From Streptomyces monashensis (GTDB lineage Bacteria > Actinomycetota > Actinomycetes > Streptomycetales > Streptomycetaceae): a DNA stretch of 38,846 bases. Below, piece by piece: positions 1-8,611 of this stretch; the first letter of the stretch is position 1; each line of letters opens with the position of its first letter. The DNA is taken from contig NZ_MLYO01000120.1 in NCBI RefSeq assembly GCF_001866665.1, forward strand, positions 1-38,846, read 5' to 3'. The notes under the pieces are model-generated. The model saw only the letters and a program-made list of their open reading frames with translations, did not search any database and was not told where the DNA came from. Position numbers and translations under genes: made by a program.

Positions 1-1320
1 GTCGGTGACGTGCGTGTGGAACACGATGCCCGTGATGGCCGAGGAGGCGATCGAGCCCATGTAGGCGAAGGTGCGCAGCAGACCGGAGGCGCTGCCGAGT
101 TGTTGAGCGGGAGCCTGGTCGTACAGGGCGGTCTGGTTGCCGGCTGAAGCGGCGCCCATCGAGATGCCGAACACAACGGTGATGGCAACGAACAGGCCGA
201 CCCCGGTGGAGGAGGTCAGCAGGAGAACGCCCGCCGACCCCGCCGCGCACATCAGCGCGGCGGCGATCAGCGGTCCTCGTACGAGATTGCGTCGCGGCAC
301 CGGCGAGATGACCACCGCGGACACCAGGGTCATGGGCAGCAGGAGCAGCCCGGATGCGCTCTCGGACAGGCCACGTACGGCCTCGGCCCATTGCGTGAGC
401 CCGTAGAGCACGATGTACACGCACAGCATCGCCAGACCGAAACGCAGATAGGTCCGGGTCAGAGCCCGGTTGGCCGCGAGCAGGCGCACGTCGAGGAACG
501 GGGTGGCGGCACGCAACTCCCAGACCGCGAGCGCCGCTCCCGCTGCCACCGCGATGCCCAGCAGATACCAGTGCACGACGGGGAGGGCGTAGAGGAACAC
601 CAGCAGTGCGGTCATCGTCGCGCCGAAACCGACGATGCCCGGCACGTCGAGGGCGGAGGCGACGCCACGCAGGGTGTGGTCGCGGCCGGTGGGGCTGTCA
701 CGGGGGATCCAGGCCAGTGTCGCGGCCAGGGCGACCAGTGCTACCGGCACGTTGAGGAAGAACACCGACCGCCAGGTCAGGGCACCGATCAGGAGACCGC
801 CGACGGGCAGTCCCAGCGACGCCGTGGCGGTGCCGGCTATCTGCAGTGCGCCGAGGACGCTGCCGGGCGGTTCGTCGAGGCCAGCGTCGTGGGCACGGCC
901 GCGGATCAGCAGCATCGCCGTCGGGTAGGCGCAGGAGGTGCCGAGACCGATCAGGACCCTGCTGATGAGCAGCGTGATCAGGTCCTGCGCGAGGCCGCCC
1001 ACCGTGCCGCCGGCCGCCACCAGCACGATTCCGGCCAGAAAGACCCGCCGTGGACCGAACACCTGGGCGGCCTTGCCGGCCGTGGGCTGGGCGATGGCGC
1101 TGGCCAGATACAGTGCGGTCACCAGGGGTGCGGTCTGCCCGACCCGGACGTGCAGGCTGACGGCGATCGGTACCAGCGCGGTAGCGATCAGTGAGCTGTT
1201 GATCGGATTCAGTGCCGAGCCGATCAACAACGGCGCAGTGAACCGCCAGGAGAACGGACGCCCGGCACCGCCCGCCTCCCTCCGGGCGCTTGCGACGACA
1301 TCGGACTCCGGCTCATTCAC
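1..1320 (-). CDS. MFS multidrug exporter, partial (C-terminus outside window)
   Basis: The reverse strand reads open for 440 codons from a GTG at 1320 to the window edge. GGAGG lies about 8 bases before this start. The protein is hydrophobic, with roughly a dozen membrane helices. After the first helix it has a motif A-like loop (GKAAQVFGPRRVF, near residues 82-94), typical of drug:H+ antiporters; the long helix set suggests the DHA2 (EmrB/QacA) branch. It would export small toxic molecules across the cytoplasmic membrane. The MarR gene at 1370-1843 lies just upstream on the same strand, 49 bases away, so the two probably form a repressor-exporter operon controlled by the palindrome at 1852-1885. 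Substrate unknown. Confidence 0.85.
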   Translation of the reverse strand, partial: MNEPESDVVASARREAGGAGRPFSWRFTAPLLIGSALNPINSSLIATALVPIAVSLHVRVGQTAPLVTALYLASAIAQPTAGKAAQVFGPRRVFLAGIVLVAAGGTVGGLAQDLITLLISRVLIGLGTSCAYPTAMLLIRGRAHDAGLDEPPGSVLGALQIAGTATASLGLPVGGLLIGALTWRSVFFLNVPVALVALAATLAWIPRDSPTGRDHTLRGVASALDVPGIVGFGATMTALLVFLYALPVVHWYLLGIAVAAGAALAVWELRAATPFLDVRLLAANRALTRTYLRFGLAMLCVYIVLYGLTQWAEAVRGLSESASGLLLLPMTLVSAVVISPVPRRNLVRGPLIAAALMCAAGSAGVLLLTSSTGVGLFVAITVVFGISMGAASAGNQTALYDQAPAQQLGSASGLLRTFAYMGSIASSAITGIVFHTHVTD

Positions 1321-1369
1321 GGCACGCCCTCCGTTCCCGTGGGTGGGACTCGATGATCACGGTCACTGG

Positions 1370-1843
1370 TCAGAACAGGTCGGCCAGCCGCTCGATCAGC
1401 GGCGCCGCAGTGTCGAGAGTCGCGATCTCTTCGGCAGTGAAGGACGTCGCCATCGCCGCGGCCATCGTCTCGGCGACGACGCTGCGCTCGGAACTCAGCA
1501 CAGTCCGGCCGGCCTCGGTGACCGTGAGCAGCTGACGGCGCCCGTCAGCGGGATCGGCGGCACGGGCCACCAGCCCACGGCCTTGCAGGACCGCGACGGT
1601 GGCGCCCATCGCCTGGGGAGTGATCTGCTCACGCCTGGCCAGTTCCGCGGTGGTGACCGCACCCAGCCGTTCGAGCCGAGAGAGTGCCGTCAGCTGCGGG
1701 CCCGTCAAGTCGCCCTCGCTCAGCGCTTCATGACTGCGGCGCCTGAACGCGCCGATGCTGATCCGCAGCCGCGTGGCCACCCCGATCAGTGCAGGGTCCG
1801 GCTCAAGGTTTTCGGCGCGGTCGTCCGATACTCGTGGAGTCAT
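1370..1843 (-). CDS. MarR family transcriptional regulator
   Basis: A 157-residue protein with the MarR winged helix-turn-helix: helix pair around residues 62-92 (VTTAELARREQITPQAMGAT) and the wing with the family DPADGRRQ signature at 97-104. The family represses exporter genes and is released by phenolic or other small ligands. It is the first gene before the MFS exporter on the same strand. No good ribosome binding site precedes the ATG, and TTGCAA-17 bp-TAGCCT lies immediately upstream, so the transcript may be nearly leaderless. The ligand cannot be inferred. Confidence 0.88.
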   Translation of the reverse strand: MTPRVSDDRAENLEPDPALIGVATRLRISIGAFRRRSHEALSEGDLTGPQLTALSRLERLGAVTTAELARREQITPQAMGATVAVLQGRGLVARAADPADGRRQLLTVTEAGRTVLSSERSVVAETMAAAMATSFTAEEIATLDTAAPLIERLADLF

Positions 1844-1851
1844 ATTAGAAG

Positions 1852-1885
1852 GCTAGCCTTGCAAATTTGGCTTTGCAAGACTAGC
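1852..1885. promoter_or_regulatory. MarR operator palindrome over the promoter
   Basis: GCTAGCCTTGCAAA (1852-1865) and TTTGCAAGACTAGC (1872-1885) are inverted repeats matching at 13 of 14 positions, separated by 6 bases. The local AT content is far above the surroundings. The element sits 9 bases before the MarR start and covers the likely -35/-10 region, as expected for autorepression of the regulator-exporter operon. Confidence 0.75.
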
Positions 1886-2193
1886 ATTCCAATAGGCCGG
1901 GGGGCGGGTTCAACCGGTCGTGCGGCTGCTCTGTCGAGCCCGCCTACGAGGGCACCAAGGGTGTCGGCCGCGCTGAGGCGTGGGCGCGCCTGTACGAGCA
2001 GGTCGGCGCCGGTTCCCATGGGCGTACGGGCGACCCGGTCTGCATTTCGGAGAGGAGACGAACTCGTACCTGCTCGGACTTGGGGTCGGCCACTCCGGTG
2101 CGCGCGGCCGGGTACCTGGCGCTGCAGGAGGGCAGGCGGTGAGCACCCTTCGCCCGGTGCCCTGGAGGGGCGATCGCAATGGCTCTGCGCGGG
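1886..2193. other. No intact gene; possible decayed coding remnant
   Basis: About 300 bases without a credible gene. One forward frame (about 1930-2140) reads protein-like (AYEGTKGVGRAEAWARLYEQ) and stops at a TGA, but has no start and I cannot assign it to a family. It may be the decayed end of a regulator or effector-binding domain. Confidence 0.3.
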
Positions 2194-2733
2194 TCAGTTG
2201 CCGCGGTCGGACCAGCCTGCCGGGAGGGCTTCGGGGGCGGTGGACACGACGGTGTCGTCGTCGGTGCCGACGAACTCGAAGAGGGTGATCTTGGCGAATT
2301 CGGGGACCACGTAGATCGGGTAGGTCGGGCCCTCGTCGCGGTACTTGCGCATCTGGTCGAGGTGGTCGTTCTGATAGCAGACGGTGCGTTCGCCGTGCTC
2401 CTCGACCCAGCGCGGGAAGAAGATCACGCCGTGGAGGCGGCGCTTTGCGGGCATGACGTTGACGGAGACCGAGGTGCCGGTGGGCTCGTTCCAGGAGACC
2501 TTGTAGCTGTCGTCGTCCAGTTGGACGAGGTCGACCTTCTGGTCCTTGACCCAGCGTCCGCCGACCATGCCGGAGTGGATCCGGTAGTCGATGGTGGTGG
2601 CGTTCTTCACGTACATCTCGTACTGCCAGCCATTGGCGTAGGTGTAGATGAAGCGGTGGCCGACGATTCCGGAGAGGTCCTGCGGGGGGACCGGGTGGTG
2701 GACGGTGGTCTCGTGTGTTGCGCTGCTGGTCAT
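2194..2733 (-). CDS. padC: Phenolic acid decarboxylase
   Basis: A 179-residue protein of the PAD family, which decarboxylates hydroxycinnamic acids (p-coumaric, ferulic, caffeic) to vinyl phenols without a cofactor. Residues matching the known active site are present with family spacing: Tyr30 and Tyr32 (FIYTYANGW), Arg60 (MVGGRW) and Glu83 (SWNEPTG). Start chosen at the ATG at 2733, preceded by AAGGAGG; an upstream in-frame ATG at 2787 lies inside the operator and would add 18 unlikely residues. The divergent MarR gene at 2829 probably represses it in the absence of phenolic acids, as PadR does in other bacteria. The function is a detoxification step for plant phenolics in soil. Confidence 0.93.
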   Translation of the reverse strand: MTSSATHETTVHHPVPPQDLSGIVGHRFIYTYANGWQYEMYVKNATTIDYRIHSGMVGGRWVKDQKVDLVQLDDDSYKVSWNEPTGTSVSVNVMPAKRRLHGVIFFPRWVEEHGERTVCYQNDHLDQMRKYRDEGPTYPIYVVPEFAKITLFEFVGTDDDTVVSTAPEALPAGWSDRGN

Positions 2734-2775
2734 GCGGTTGCCTCCTTGCTGTGTCGCCACGGCGACGGCACATTC

Positions 2776-2806
2776 ATTTTGCCACAAAATAGTTTTGCTG
2801 CAAAAT
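2776..2806. promoter_or_regulatory. Two tandem palindromes between padC and marR
   Basis: TTTTGCCACAAAA (2777-2789) and TTTTGCTGCAAAA (2793-2805) are two perfect TTTTG-N3-CAAAA palindromes on the same face of the helix region, 16 bases centre to centre. Together they also form a larger inverted repeat (ATTTTGC/GCAAAAT). They sit in the divergent promoter region and are the obvious binding sites for the MarR protein at 2829. Confidence 0.75.
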
Positions 2807-2828
2807 GCGTGTGCGGCACAATGAGTCC

Positions 2829-3266
2829 ATGGACACTGCGACCGAGTTCGGCCGGCTCATCGGCCCGCTTCGCCGGGCCGTGCTGCGCACCCGCCGGGCC
2901 GAGGCCCTGCCTGATCTCCCTGAGGCTCAGATCGAACTGCTGAGGGCGCTCTCCGAAGCCGGCGCGCTCGCTCCGCGCGAGGCCGCTGCTCGCCTGCGGG
3001 TCGCTCCCTCCACAGTCAGCAACCTGGTCCGCACCATGACCGCCTCCGGCCTGATCGAGCGCACGCCGTCATCCACCGATCTGCGCACCGTCCAGCTCAC
3101 GGCCTCGCCCCACGCCCTCGACCTGCTCAATCGGTACGACCGGGTGAGCACGGGTGCACTCCGCCGCACCTTGGCCGACCTGGCGCCGGAGAGCCGGCAG
3201 GCCCTCGATCAGGCGCTCCCTGCCCTCGCCGAGCTGCTCACCGCATTGGAGGACGAACGCGGCTGA
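2829..3266 (+). CDS. MarR family regulator, probable padC repressor
   Basis: A 145-residue protein with a MarR winged helix: HTH around residues 47-78 (LAPREAAARLRVAPSTVSNL) followed by a wing (SSTDLRTVQLTASP). It is divergent from padC. The ATG at 2829 is preferred over the in-frame ATG at 2805, because the latter overlaps the second palindrome; neither has a strong ribosome binding site. Inferred role: phenolic-acid-responsive repressor of padC and of itself. Confidence 0.85.
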   Translation: MDTATEFGRLIGPLRRAVLRTRRAEALPDLPEAQIELLRALSEAGALAPREAAARLRVAPSTVSNLVRTMTASGLIERTPSSTDLRTVQLTASPHALDLLNRYDRVSTGALRRTLADLAPESRQALDQALPALAELLTALEDERG

Positions 3267-3329
3267 TCGCACAGGGAATCCAGCGGCATGCTCGCGCCGC
3301 CGCGCACATCTCGCGATGATCTTCTCGCC

Positions 3330-3452
3330 GGGCGCTCCGCGGGAGTTGCATTTCGAGAAGGCCGCGCGGAGTACGCGGATCGCAGCCGCGAAGAGCGCAA
3401 AGCCTTCCAGGTGTGGCACGATACCTACTTCACGGACATGCTCGACAACTAG
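3330..3452 (+). pseudogene. C-terminal remnant of an unidentified gene
   Basis: A forward frame ending at TAG 3450-3452 reads like real protein (EYADRSREERKAFQVWHDTY), but has no start and no recognisable upstream part. It lies between the MarR gene and IS remnants, so it is probably the tail of a gene cut by insertion. Family not recognised. Confidence 0.3.
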
Positions 3453-3543
3453 TAGATCGTCGCGGCTAAGTGTTGTTCTGGTTGGTGGAGTTGGGGTCGG
3501 GCAAGCTCCCCTTGTCGCTTCCTTTCGGCCGGGCAGGGGTGCC

Positions 3544-3618
3544 GTGTCCTCACAGAAGAAGCATCCGGTTGCGTTGAGTGCCGAAGATCGTCTGGCGTTG
3601 GTGCGCGTGACGACGACG
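3544..3618 (+). pseudogene. IS630-type transposase N-terminal remnant
   Basis: Starting at GTG 3544 the frame reads SSQKKHPVALSAEDRLALVR, a typical opening of Streptomyces IS630-family transposases. Similarity stops after about 25 codons, where the sequence gives way to the end of the neighbouring integrase-like pseudogene. Only a fragment is present. Confidence 0.55.
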
Positions 3619-3649
3619 GTACCCTTGCCGATATCTCCGTCCGTGCAGG

Positions 3650-4742
3650 TCAGGCGGCGTGTTCGTACTCGTGAAGGATGCCGCCGAGGCCATCGCGTCT
3701 TCCTATGTCGAGGCGGGCTTTTTGGTCCGGATCGGCGATGGGGGCGGGCAACGGGTCGAGCGGACGGGCGTTCGCGATGCCCTGATGCGGCCGGTGTCCG
3801 TTGTAGAACTGCTCGAACTCACGCAGGACGTTCAGCAGGTGCCGCTGGTTCCAGATCAAGGTCCGGTCCAGCAGCTCGCGCCGGCATGTTTGCACCCACC
3901 GCTCCACGTCGCGTTCATTCTCGGCATCCGGACCCCGCTGAGCACGACCTCGATCCCCACGTCCTTCAAGATGGCGTCGAACAGCCCGGGGGACTTGCCG
4001 TTGTCCCGGATCATGAACCTTGCCCGAGAGCCCGTGTCCTCCAGGTCCATCACGAGATTCTTCGCGGCCTGGCCCACCCAGGACGCGGTCGAGTGGGCAG
4101 TGGCGCCCAGGACGCGGACCCGGCGACTGCCGTGCTCGATGTCGGCGAACACGTACAGCCGCACTCCGGTCAGGGTGACCGTCTCGAAGAAGTCGCAGGC
4201 CAGCAGGGCATCGGCCTGGGAGCGCAGGAAGTCGCCCCAGGTACTGGAGCTCCGTTCGGGCGCCGGGTCGATCCCCGCCTCCTTCAAGATCTCCCATACC
4301 GTGGATGCGGCCACCTTTACCCCCAGCACGAGCAGCTCGCCGTGCACCCTCTGTAGCCCCAGCCGGGATTCTCGCGCGCCAGGCGCAGCACCAGGACGCG
4401 GATGGAGTGCACGGTGCGCGGCCGGCCCGGGCGCTTGGGCCGGGACCCGGCGGCATGGCGGCGCGCGACCAGGTCGCAGTGCCATCGCAACACCGTGTCC
4501 GGCCGCACCAACAACCGCAACCGACGCAGCACATCCCGCGGGAGCCGGTGCTGCAACGCCGCCAGGAATGCCCGATCGCCCGGCTCGAACCGCGGCCTGT
4601 TCCCGCCCAGCTGCCGCTCCAACATCGCAATCTGATGGCGCAGCACCAGAATCTACACGTCCTTGTCCCGGTCGCTCATCGGCAGCAGGCGCAGCATGAC
4701 GAACGCGTTCGTCACGCCCAGGTAAGCCAGTCGCAGCAGCAC
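3650..4742 (-). pseudogene. Integrase-core (DDE) transposase, multiply broken
   Basis: On the reverse strand, from GTG 4742, the product starts MLLRLAYLGVTNAFVMLRLL and continues as a Streptomyces HTH plus integrase-core transposase (rve/DDE fold). An in-frame TAG interrupts at codon 29 (about 4656-4658), where KDVEILVLRHQ is expected. A 1-base loss near 4355 breaks GWGYRRVHGELL, and another shift near 3915 separates the second Asp region (MIRDNGK, one codon shorter than usual) from the final Glu segment (DVERWVQTC). The C-terminus (FYNGHRPHQGIANARPL ... LHEYEHAA) is otherwise well kept. It cannot make active transposase. The element probably removed the 5' end of the gene at 4875. Confidence 0.85.
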
Positions 4743-4874
4743 GGCCGATCATGTTCCCGCAGCGTCCGGCACGCGCACCAGAGCACCGGCCCAACCGACC
4801 GGGAGTGTCAAGACCCGCGAAACCCGCATACCGCTCTCACCTGCACGGACGAGGTTTCCGGCAAGGGCAAGGTC

Positions 4875-5399
4875 ATGGGCAAGCACACCTTCAACCCGCA
4901 CGCCCCGCTCGGGTCGGTGGACAACCCCGTCATCATCGCCGGCGGCAAGCAGGACCAGAATCTGGCCCTGCTCACTCCCGTGCAGCTCCAGGCCATGAAC
5001 AAGATGAAGAAGGACCTGGAAGCCCAGGCCCGCAACCACAAGCCGGCCGTGAAGACTCACACCACGATGAAGCCGATGGGCTACGACTGCGCCGCCGAGG
5101 AATCGCTGTACTGGTGTGACCAGGAGAACATCTCGTACGGCACGTGGGACGAGGGCACCTACCTGGGCTCCGACAGCCACGAGTACCTGCAGGCCGAGGG
5201 CGACGCGCCGGGGAAGAACTTCCAGGTCTATGTGGACCAGACCTGGAACAACGGCCAGAACTGGAACGGTCCCACCGGGCAGGTCACCAACCAGGCGTGG
5301 TCGTGGACCCCGTCCTTCTACGACGGCGCCGGCTACCAGGACCGCGGCTGCCTCTACAACATGGACGCCTCCCTCGTGGCCTGCGGCCCCTGGCATTGA
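4875..5399 (+). pseudogene. Secreted-type cysteine protein, 5' end lost
   Basis: From the ATG at 4875 a 174-residue polypeptide is encoded, but the frame stays open upstream and already looks coding (TALTCTDEVSGKGK). It lacks a signal peptide, though it has paired cysteines in the style of exported proteins (YDCAAEESLYWCDQ and DRGCLYNMDASLVACGPWH) and an aromatic, Asn-rich central part (YVDQTWNNGQNWNGPTGQ). The simplest reading is that the signal peptide and promoter were replaced by the IS remnant immediately upstream. The family is not recognised. A strong hairpin follows. It could still be expressed from the 4875 ATG as a cytosolic protein, with only a weak ribosome binding site. Confidence 0.55.
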
Positions 5400-5448
5400 C
5401 CGGCCCAGCCGGGAACCCATGACTGAACATCGCTGATCCATACACAGT

Positions 5449-5484
5449 GCGCCCCGCGCCGGGTTCCTTCCCGGCGCGGGGCGC
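5449..5484. terminator. Strong bidirectional hairpin
   Basis: A perfect 15-bp inverted repeat, GCGCCCCGCGCCGGG / CCCGGCGCGGGGCGC, with a 6-base loop. It lies 50 bases after the stop at 5399 and 18 bases after the end of the converging gene at 5502. There is no T-run, as is common in Streptomyces. Confidence 0.8.
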
Positions 5485-5501
5485 GCCACATGGTTCACGG
5501 G

Positions 5502-6284
5502 TCATGCCCGATGTGGCACCCCGGCCGGGGCAGGCGTGGCCTCGTCCGTGGGGGCCTTCTTCAGCGCGGTGAGCACGTCGGGCTGCTCCACCAGGGCGAT
5601 CAACTGCTGCTGCGTCAGCGGAGTGCCATTCACTGCCGTGCCGCCTGAGAGGGCTTCGGTGTTGCCGTCGTCCAGACCGAACACCTGTCCTTCCTGCGTG
5701 ACCGCGGTCACCGACACCACGCCGCCCGGTCCTGCGCCGTTGTTCGTCACCGATGCCCAGCCCCTGGAGCCGTCGGGCAGGCTGACCGGCTGGCAGCGGC
5801 TGGTGTAACGGGATCCTGTGCACGGGTTGGGCAGCCCCGCCAGGGTCCGGCGGCCCACCTGCGCGCTCAAAGTGGTGACCGTACCGTCCGGATGCGTCAG
5901 CCGGAAGCTGGTCGGTCCGGAGCCGGCGGCAATCGTCACGCCGGCAGGAACGTGAGCCTTCAGAGCCGCGAGCAGCTGTGCGTGCACCGCCTCGGTGTTG
6001 CCCTTGGACAGGTCGTGCGGAGGGAGCCCCGGAGTGGACGCCTCACCGGCGAGCGCGGGGGAGTCGTTCTGAGCGGAGGAGGAGCCGGCGAGGGACTGCG
6101 TCAGGCTCAAACCGACGACGACAGCCGCTACCGCGGCGCAGCTGCCCGCAATGGCCAGGGTGCGCTGAAGCTTGCGGCGCTTGCCGCGCACGAGGATCGC
6201 TTCCATGTCGGGGCCGTCCCCGCCGTCGTCCCCCGCCAGGACACGGTTGAACATCAACTTGGCCTCCGCGTTTTCATCGTTCAT
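5502..6284 (-). CDS. Membrane anti-sigma-like protein
   Basis: A 260-residue protein with a short acidic cytosolic segment (residues 1-33), a basic stretch (GKRRKLQ), one membrane helix (about 42-64) and a roughly 195-residue extracytoplasmic domain containing one Cys pair (PCTGSRYTSRCQP). Its start ATG overlaps the stop of the sigma gene (ATGA at 6284-6286), so translation is coupled. This order and topology fit a membrane partner that restrains a SigE-type sigma factor. No zinc-finger (HxxxCxxC) anti-sigma motif is seen, so the role is inferred from context. The sigma gene itself is interrupted. Confidence 0.65.
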   Translation of the reverse strand: MNDENAEAKLMFNRVLAGDDGGDGPDMEAILVRGKRRKLQRTLAIAGSCAAVAAVVVGLSLTQSLAGSSSAQNDSPALAGEASTPGLPPHDLSKGNTEAVHAQLLAALKAHVPAGVTIAAGSGPTSFRLTHPDGTVTTLSAQVGRRTLAGLPNPCTGSRYTSRCQPVSLPDGSRGWASVTNNGAGPGGVVSVTAVTQEGQVFGLDDGNTEALSGGTAVNGTPLTQQQLIALVEQPDVLTALKKAPTDEATPAPAGVPHRA

Positions 6285-6781
6285 CAGTGAGGTGCCTCCT
6301 GTCCGGCGAGCAGGGTCCGCATACGTTCCAAGCCGCGCGCCGTGTCCGAGCGGACCGTGGCTGGTTTGCGGCGCAGCTGCCGCGCCGTCTCGGCCACGTC
6401 CAGGTCGTGCCAGAACCGCAGCACAAGCGTCGCGCGCTGCATGGGCGGGAGCGCCGCCAGCGCGCGTGTGAGCGCATCGCGCTCTTCCAGAGCCTGGCCC
6501 TCTTCCGCCGCCGCATCCGGCAACTCCCCAGGCAACTGCTCACGGCTGGAGTGCTTGCGGGTGTGATCGATGAAACAGCGCACCAGCGCACGCCGCACAT
6601 AAGGGAAGGCCGCCTGCTGGCGGCGCAGAGTACGCCAGCGCGGGTAGCAGCGGATCAGCGCAGTCTGGGTGAGGTCCTAGGCCAACTGCCAGTCGGCGCA
6701 CAGCAGGTAGGCGGCCTGCCGTAGCTGCTGCCAGTGCGCGCGGGTGAACTGCTCGAACTTCTCGTCATGGTGTGCCCCCAC
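6284..6781 (-). pseudogene. SigE-family ECF sigma factor with in-frame TAG
   Basis: From GTG 6781 (GGAGGG 3 bases before it) the frame gives a 165-residue ECF sigma factor of the usual SigE-family length, with region 2 (FEQFTRAHWQQLRQAAYLLC) and region 4 (LPPMQRATLVLRFWHDLDVAETARQ, shown in part). Codon 35 is TAG (6677-6679), where the family has Glu (WQLA-E-DLTQTALIRCY). No frameshift exists, and everything after the stop is intact up to the ATGA overlap with the anti-sigma-like gene. A single G-to-T type change would explain it. Either a recent nonsense mutation, or the codon is read through. Confidence 0.8.
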
Positions 6782-7179
6782 TGGCCCTCCGGCCTTCAGC
6801 TGCTTGCCCGATCACCTCTCACATGAATAGACGGGGCGGGAGCCATCGCACGTTGCAGCCTCTTCGGTGGGCTGCCGGCCAGGATGCTGCCGACGCGCCT
6901 GCCGTGCCGTCGGCCCCCCGTTATGTTTTCCGCGGTCCTGCAAGAGGACCGCTGGCCTCCGGGCCCGGCATGACTGTTCCCCCCTGTCGTAAGGATGACC
7001 TGGGGGGTGGTGTACCGGGCCCGTGGGGTGCCGTTGGAGACGCTGATGAGAGGTCCGACTACCGCCCGGCCTGGCGTAATGCCCGGCCGCTTGCGGGCGG
7101 CAGGTCTGCATAACGTGGATGCGCGCGTACGGCGCCACCGCCCTGGCCAGCACCGCACAAGCCCTGTTCGGGACGACGG
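6782..7179. other. No gene recognised
   Basis: About 400 bases between the sigma pseudogene and an IS110 fragment. Several frames are open because of GC content, but none has a ribosome binding site with protein-like composition. It may be scar tissue from the IS110 insertion. Confidence 0.4.
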
Positions 7180-7310
7180 GTTGTACGCCATCGATGACGT
7201 GGGCGTCTTCCTCGGCCTGGACGTCGGCAAGACCGCCCACCACGGCCACGGGCTGACTCCGGCCGGCAAGAAGGTCTTCGACAAGCAGCTGCCCAACAGC
7301 GAGCCATCGA
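7180..7310 (+). pseudogene. IS110 transposase N-terminal fragment
   Basis: The frame VFLGLDVGKTAHHGHGLTPA, followed by GKKVFDKQLPNSEP, is the start of an IS110-family DEDD transposase, including the first acidic residue of the RuvC-like site (LDVGK). Similarity ends at about 7310. A different internal part of an IS110 transposase lies at 28821-28946. Confidence 0.7.
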
Positions 7311-7777
7311 CGACGCTCACCCACCGCTGGGAGTGTCTCAACACTTGTGCCGGCCGCTGTCGTTTCTGCAGGACAGTTCGATTTCCGTCTGCGGCGGGAT
7401 GGCTCCCGAAGTGGTGTGCATCTGCTGTCCGTTCGTTCTCGTGGACAGAGCCAGACCTGCCATGGCGCTCATCGTCCTATGCTGTCGGTCTACGAGCATT
7501 CAGGGGCTGCGGCGCCTCCCGCGCAGGGCGAGCCGACGTCCTTCTCCGCGCACGGTCGTGGCCGCGGCGCACCACACCAGCAGATAGAGACGATCTCGCT
7601 ACGGCTGCTGTGCTCACGCCATCGGAGCCTCATCGCCGTCGCGGCCCCGCCGCGATTCGCCGCCCCATGTGGATGAGGGGTGCCGGCCCGAGTGGGCGAG
7701 GCTATACCGGCTCCCAGTGGTCGTACGGGGTGTGAAGTACTGTGCCCCGCGACAGGCTCATCACAAGGGGGGCGGAG
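7311..7777. other. No gene recognised
   Basis: Some 460 bases after the IS110 fragment. I see no open frame with ribosome binding site, conserved motif or recognisable remnant, and no clear repeat. The last part must hold the promoter of the MscS-like gene. Confidence 0.4.
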
Positions 7778-8449
7778 ATGGAAGGCAACCACGTACGCCC
7801 AGGTGACGTCGTGCTCGGGCACGGCCTGCACTGGCGTGGAGTGATTCGCACCCGACGGGCCGTCGTCACCACGACCCTCGCCGTCGGCGGGCTTGTCGTG
7901 TCGCTCAACTACGGTGGTCTGCTGGGCAGCGCGCACAGCCACGACTCGGTGACGTCCCGGGTGGTCGCCGGTATTAGCGCGGGTGTCTTCCTGGTGGCCG
8001 CGCTGTTCGCGGTGCGCGGGGCCACGGACGATCTGGTAAAGCTTCTGGCGGGGCGGATCAGCGACAGCCGGTCCGTCGCCCTGCGGGTCCTCTGTCTCCT
8101 CTTCGGCTACGCGCTGGTCATCCTTGGCGCGCTCAGCCTGATCCGGGTGCCGTGGGAGAAGCTCCTGCTGGGCGGCGCGTTGACCGGAGTGATCCTCGGG
8201 ATCGCCGCCCAGCCGGTCCTCGGCAACATCTGCGCCGGTCTGGTGCTGCTGGTCTCTCACCCCTTCACGATCGGTGAGCGGATCAGCATTCAGTCCGGAC
8301 CTCTCGGCGGCCGTATCGAGGGCGAGGTGACCGACATGACCTTGCTGTTCGTCCAACTCCACACGGAGGACGGCCCAGTGCTGCTGCCCAACAACGCCGT
8401 GCTCGGTGCCGCCATCGGCCCACCCGCTCGCGAGGCGCTCGCGGAGTGA
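7778..8449 (+). CDS. MscS-like small mechanosensitive channel
   Basis: A 223-residue membrane protein. Helices lie near residues 27-45, 62-80 and 103-122, then a Gly/Ala-rich pore helix (126-160, GGALTGVILGIAAQPVLGNI) leads into a short beta domain (HPFTIGERISI) and the family LLPNNAVLG motif near 202-210. The C-terminal alpha/beta cage of canonical MscS is almost absent. ATG 7778 is chosen because GGGGGGCGGAG precedes it; an in-frame GTG at 7742 lacks a site. Probable role: release of osmolytes under hypo-osmotic shock. Confidence 0.85.
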   Translation: MEGNHVRPGDVVLGHGLHWRGVIRTRRAVVTTTLAVGGLVVSLNYGGLLGSAHSHDSVTSRVVAGISAGVFLVAALFAVRGATDDLVKLLAGRISDSRSVALRVLCLLFGYALVILGALSLIRVPWEKLLLGGALTGVILGIAAQPVLGNICAGLVLLVSHPFTIGERISIQSGPLGGRIEGEVTDMTLLFVQLHTEDGPVLLPNNAVLGAAIGPPAREALAE

Positions 8450-8611
8450 CGGCTGACGGTCAGCCCCGGCCGACGGCTTTCGGCGGACTCGCGCCGAGAG
8501 CGCTCCGACGGCTCCAACAACCTTGTGCGCGGCGGGTGTCCGGAGCCCGCTTGCGGTCCTACGCTTGTCACCCGGAGCGATGCGCCAGGTACGCGAACAG
8601 GGGGCGGCCCT

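Noticed and set aside
391..2314. Long forward frames opposite the MFS and MarR genes
   Set aside because: They are Arg/Gln/Pro-rich shadows of the reverse-strand genes, without conserved motifs; GC-rich DNA keeps such frames open.
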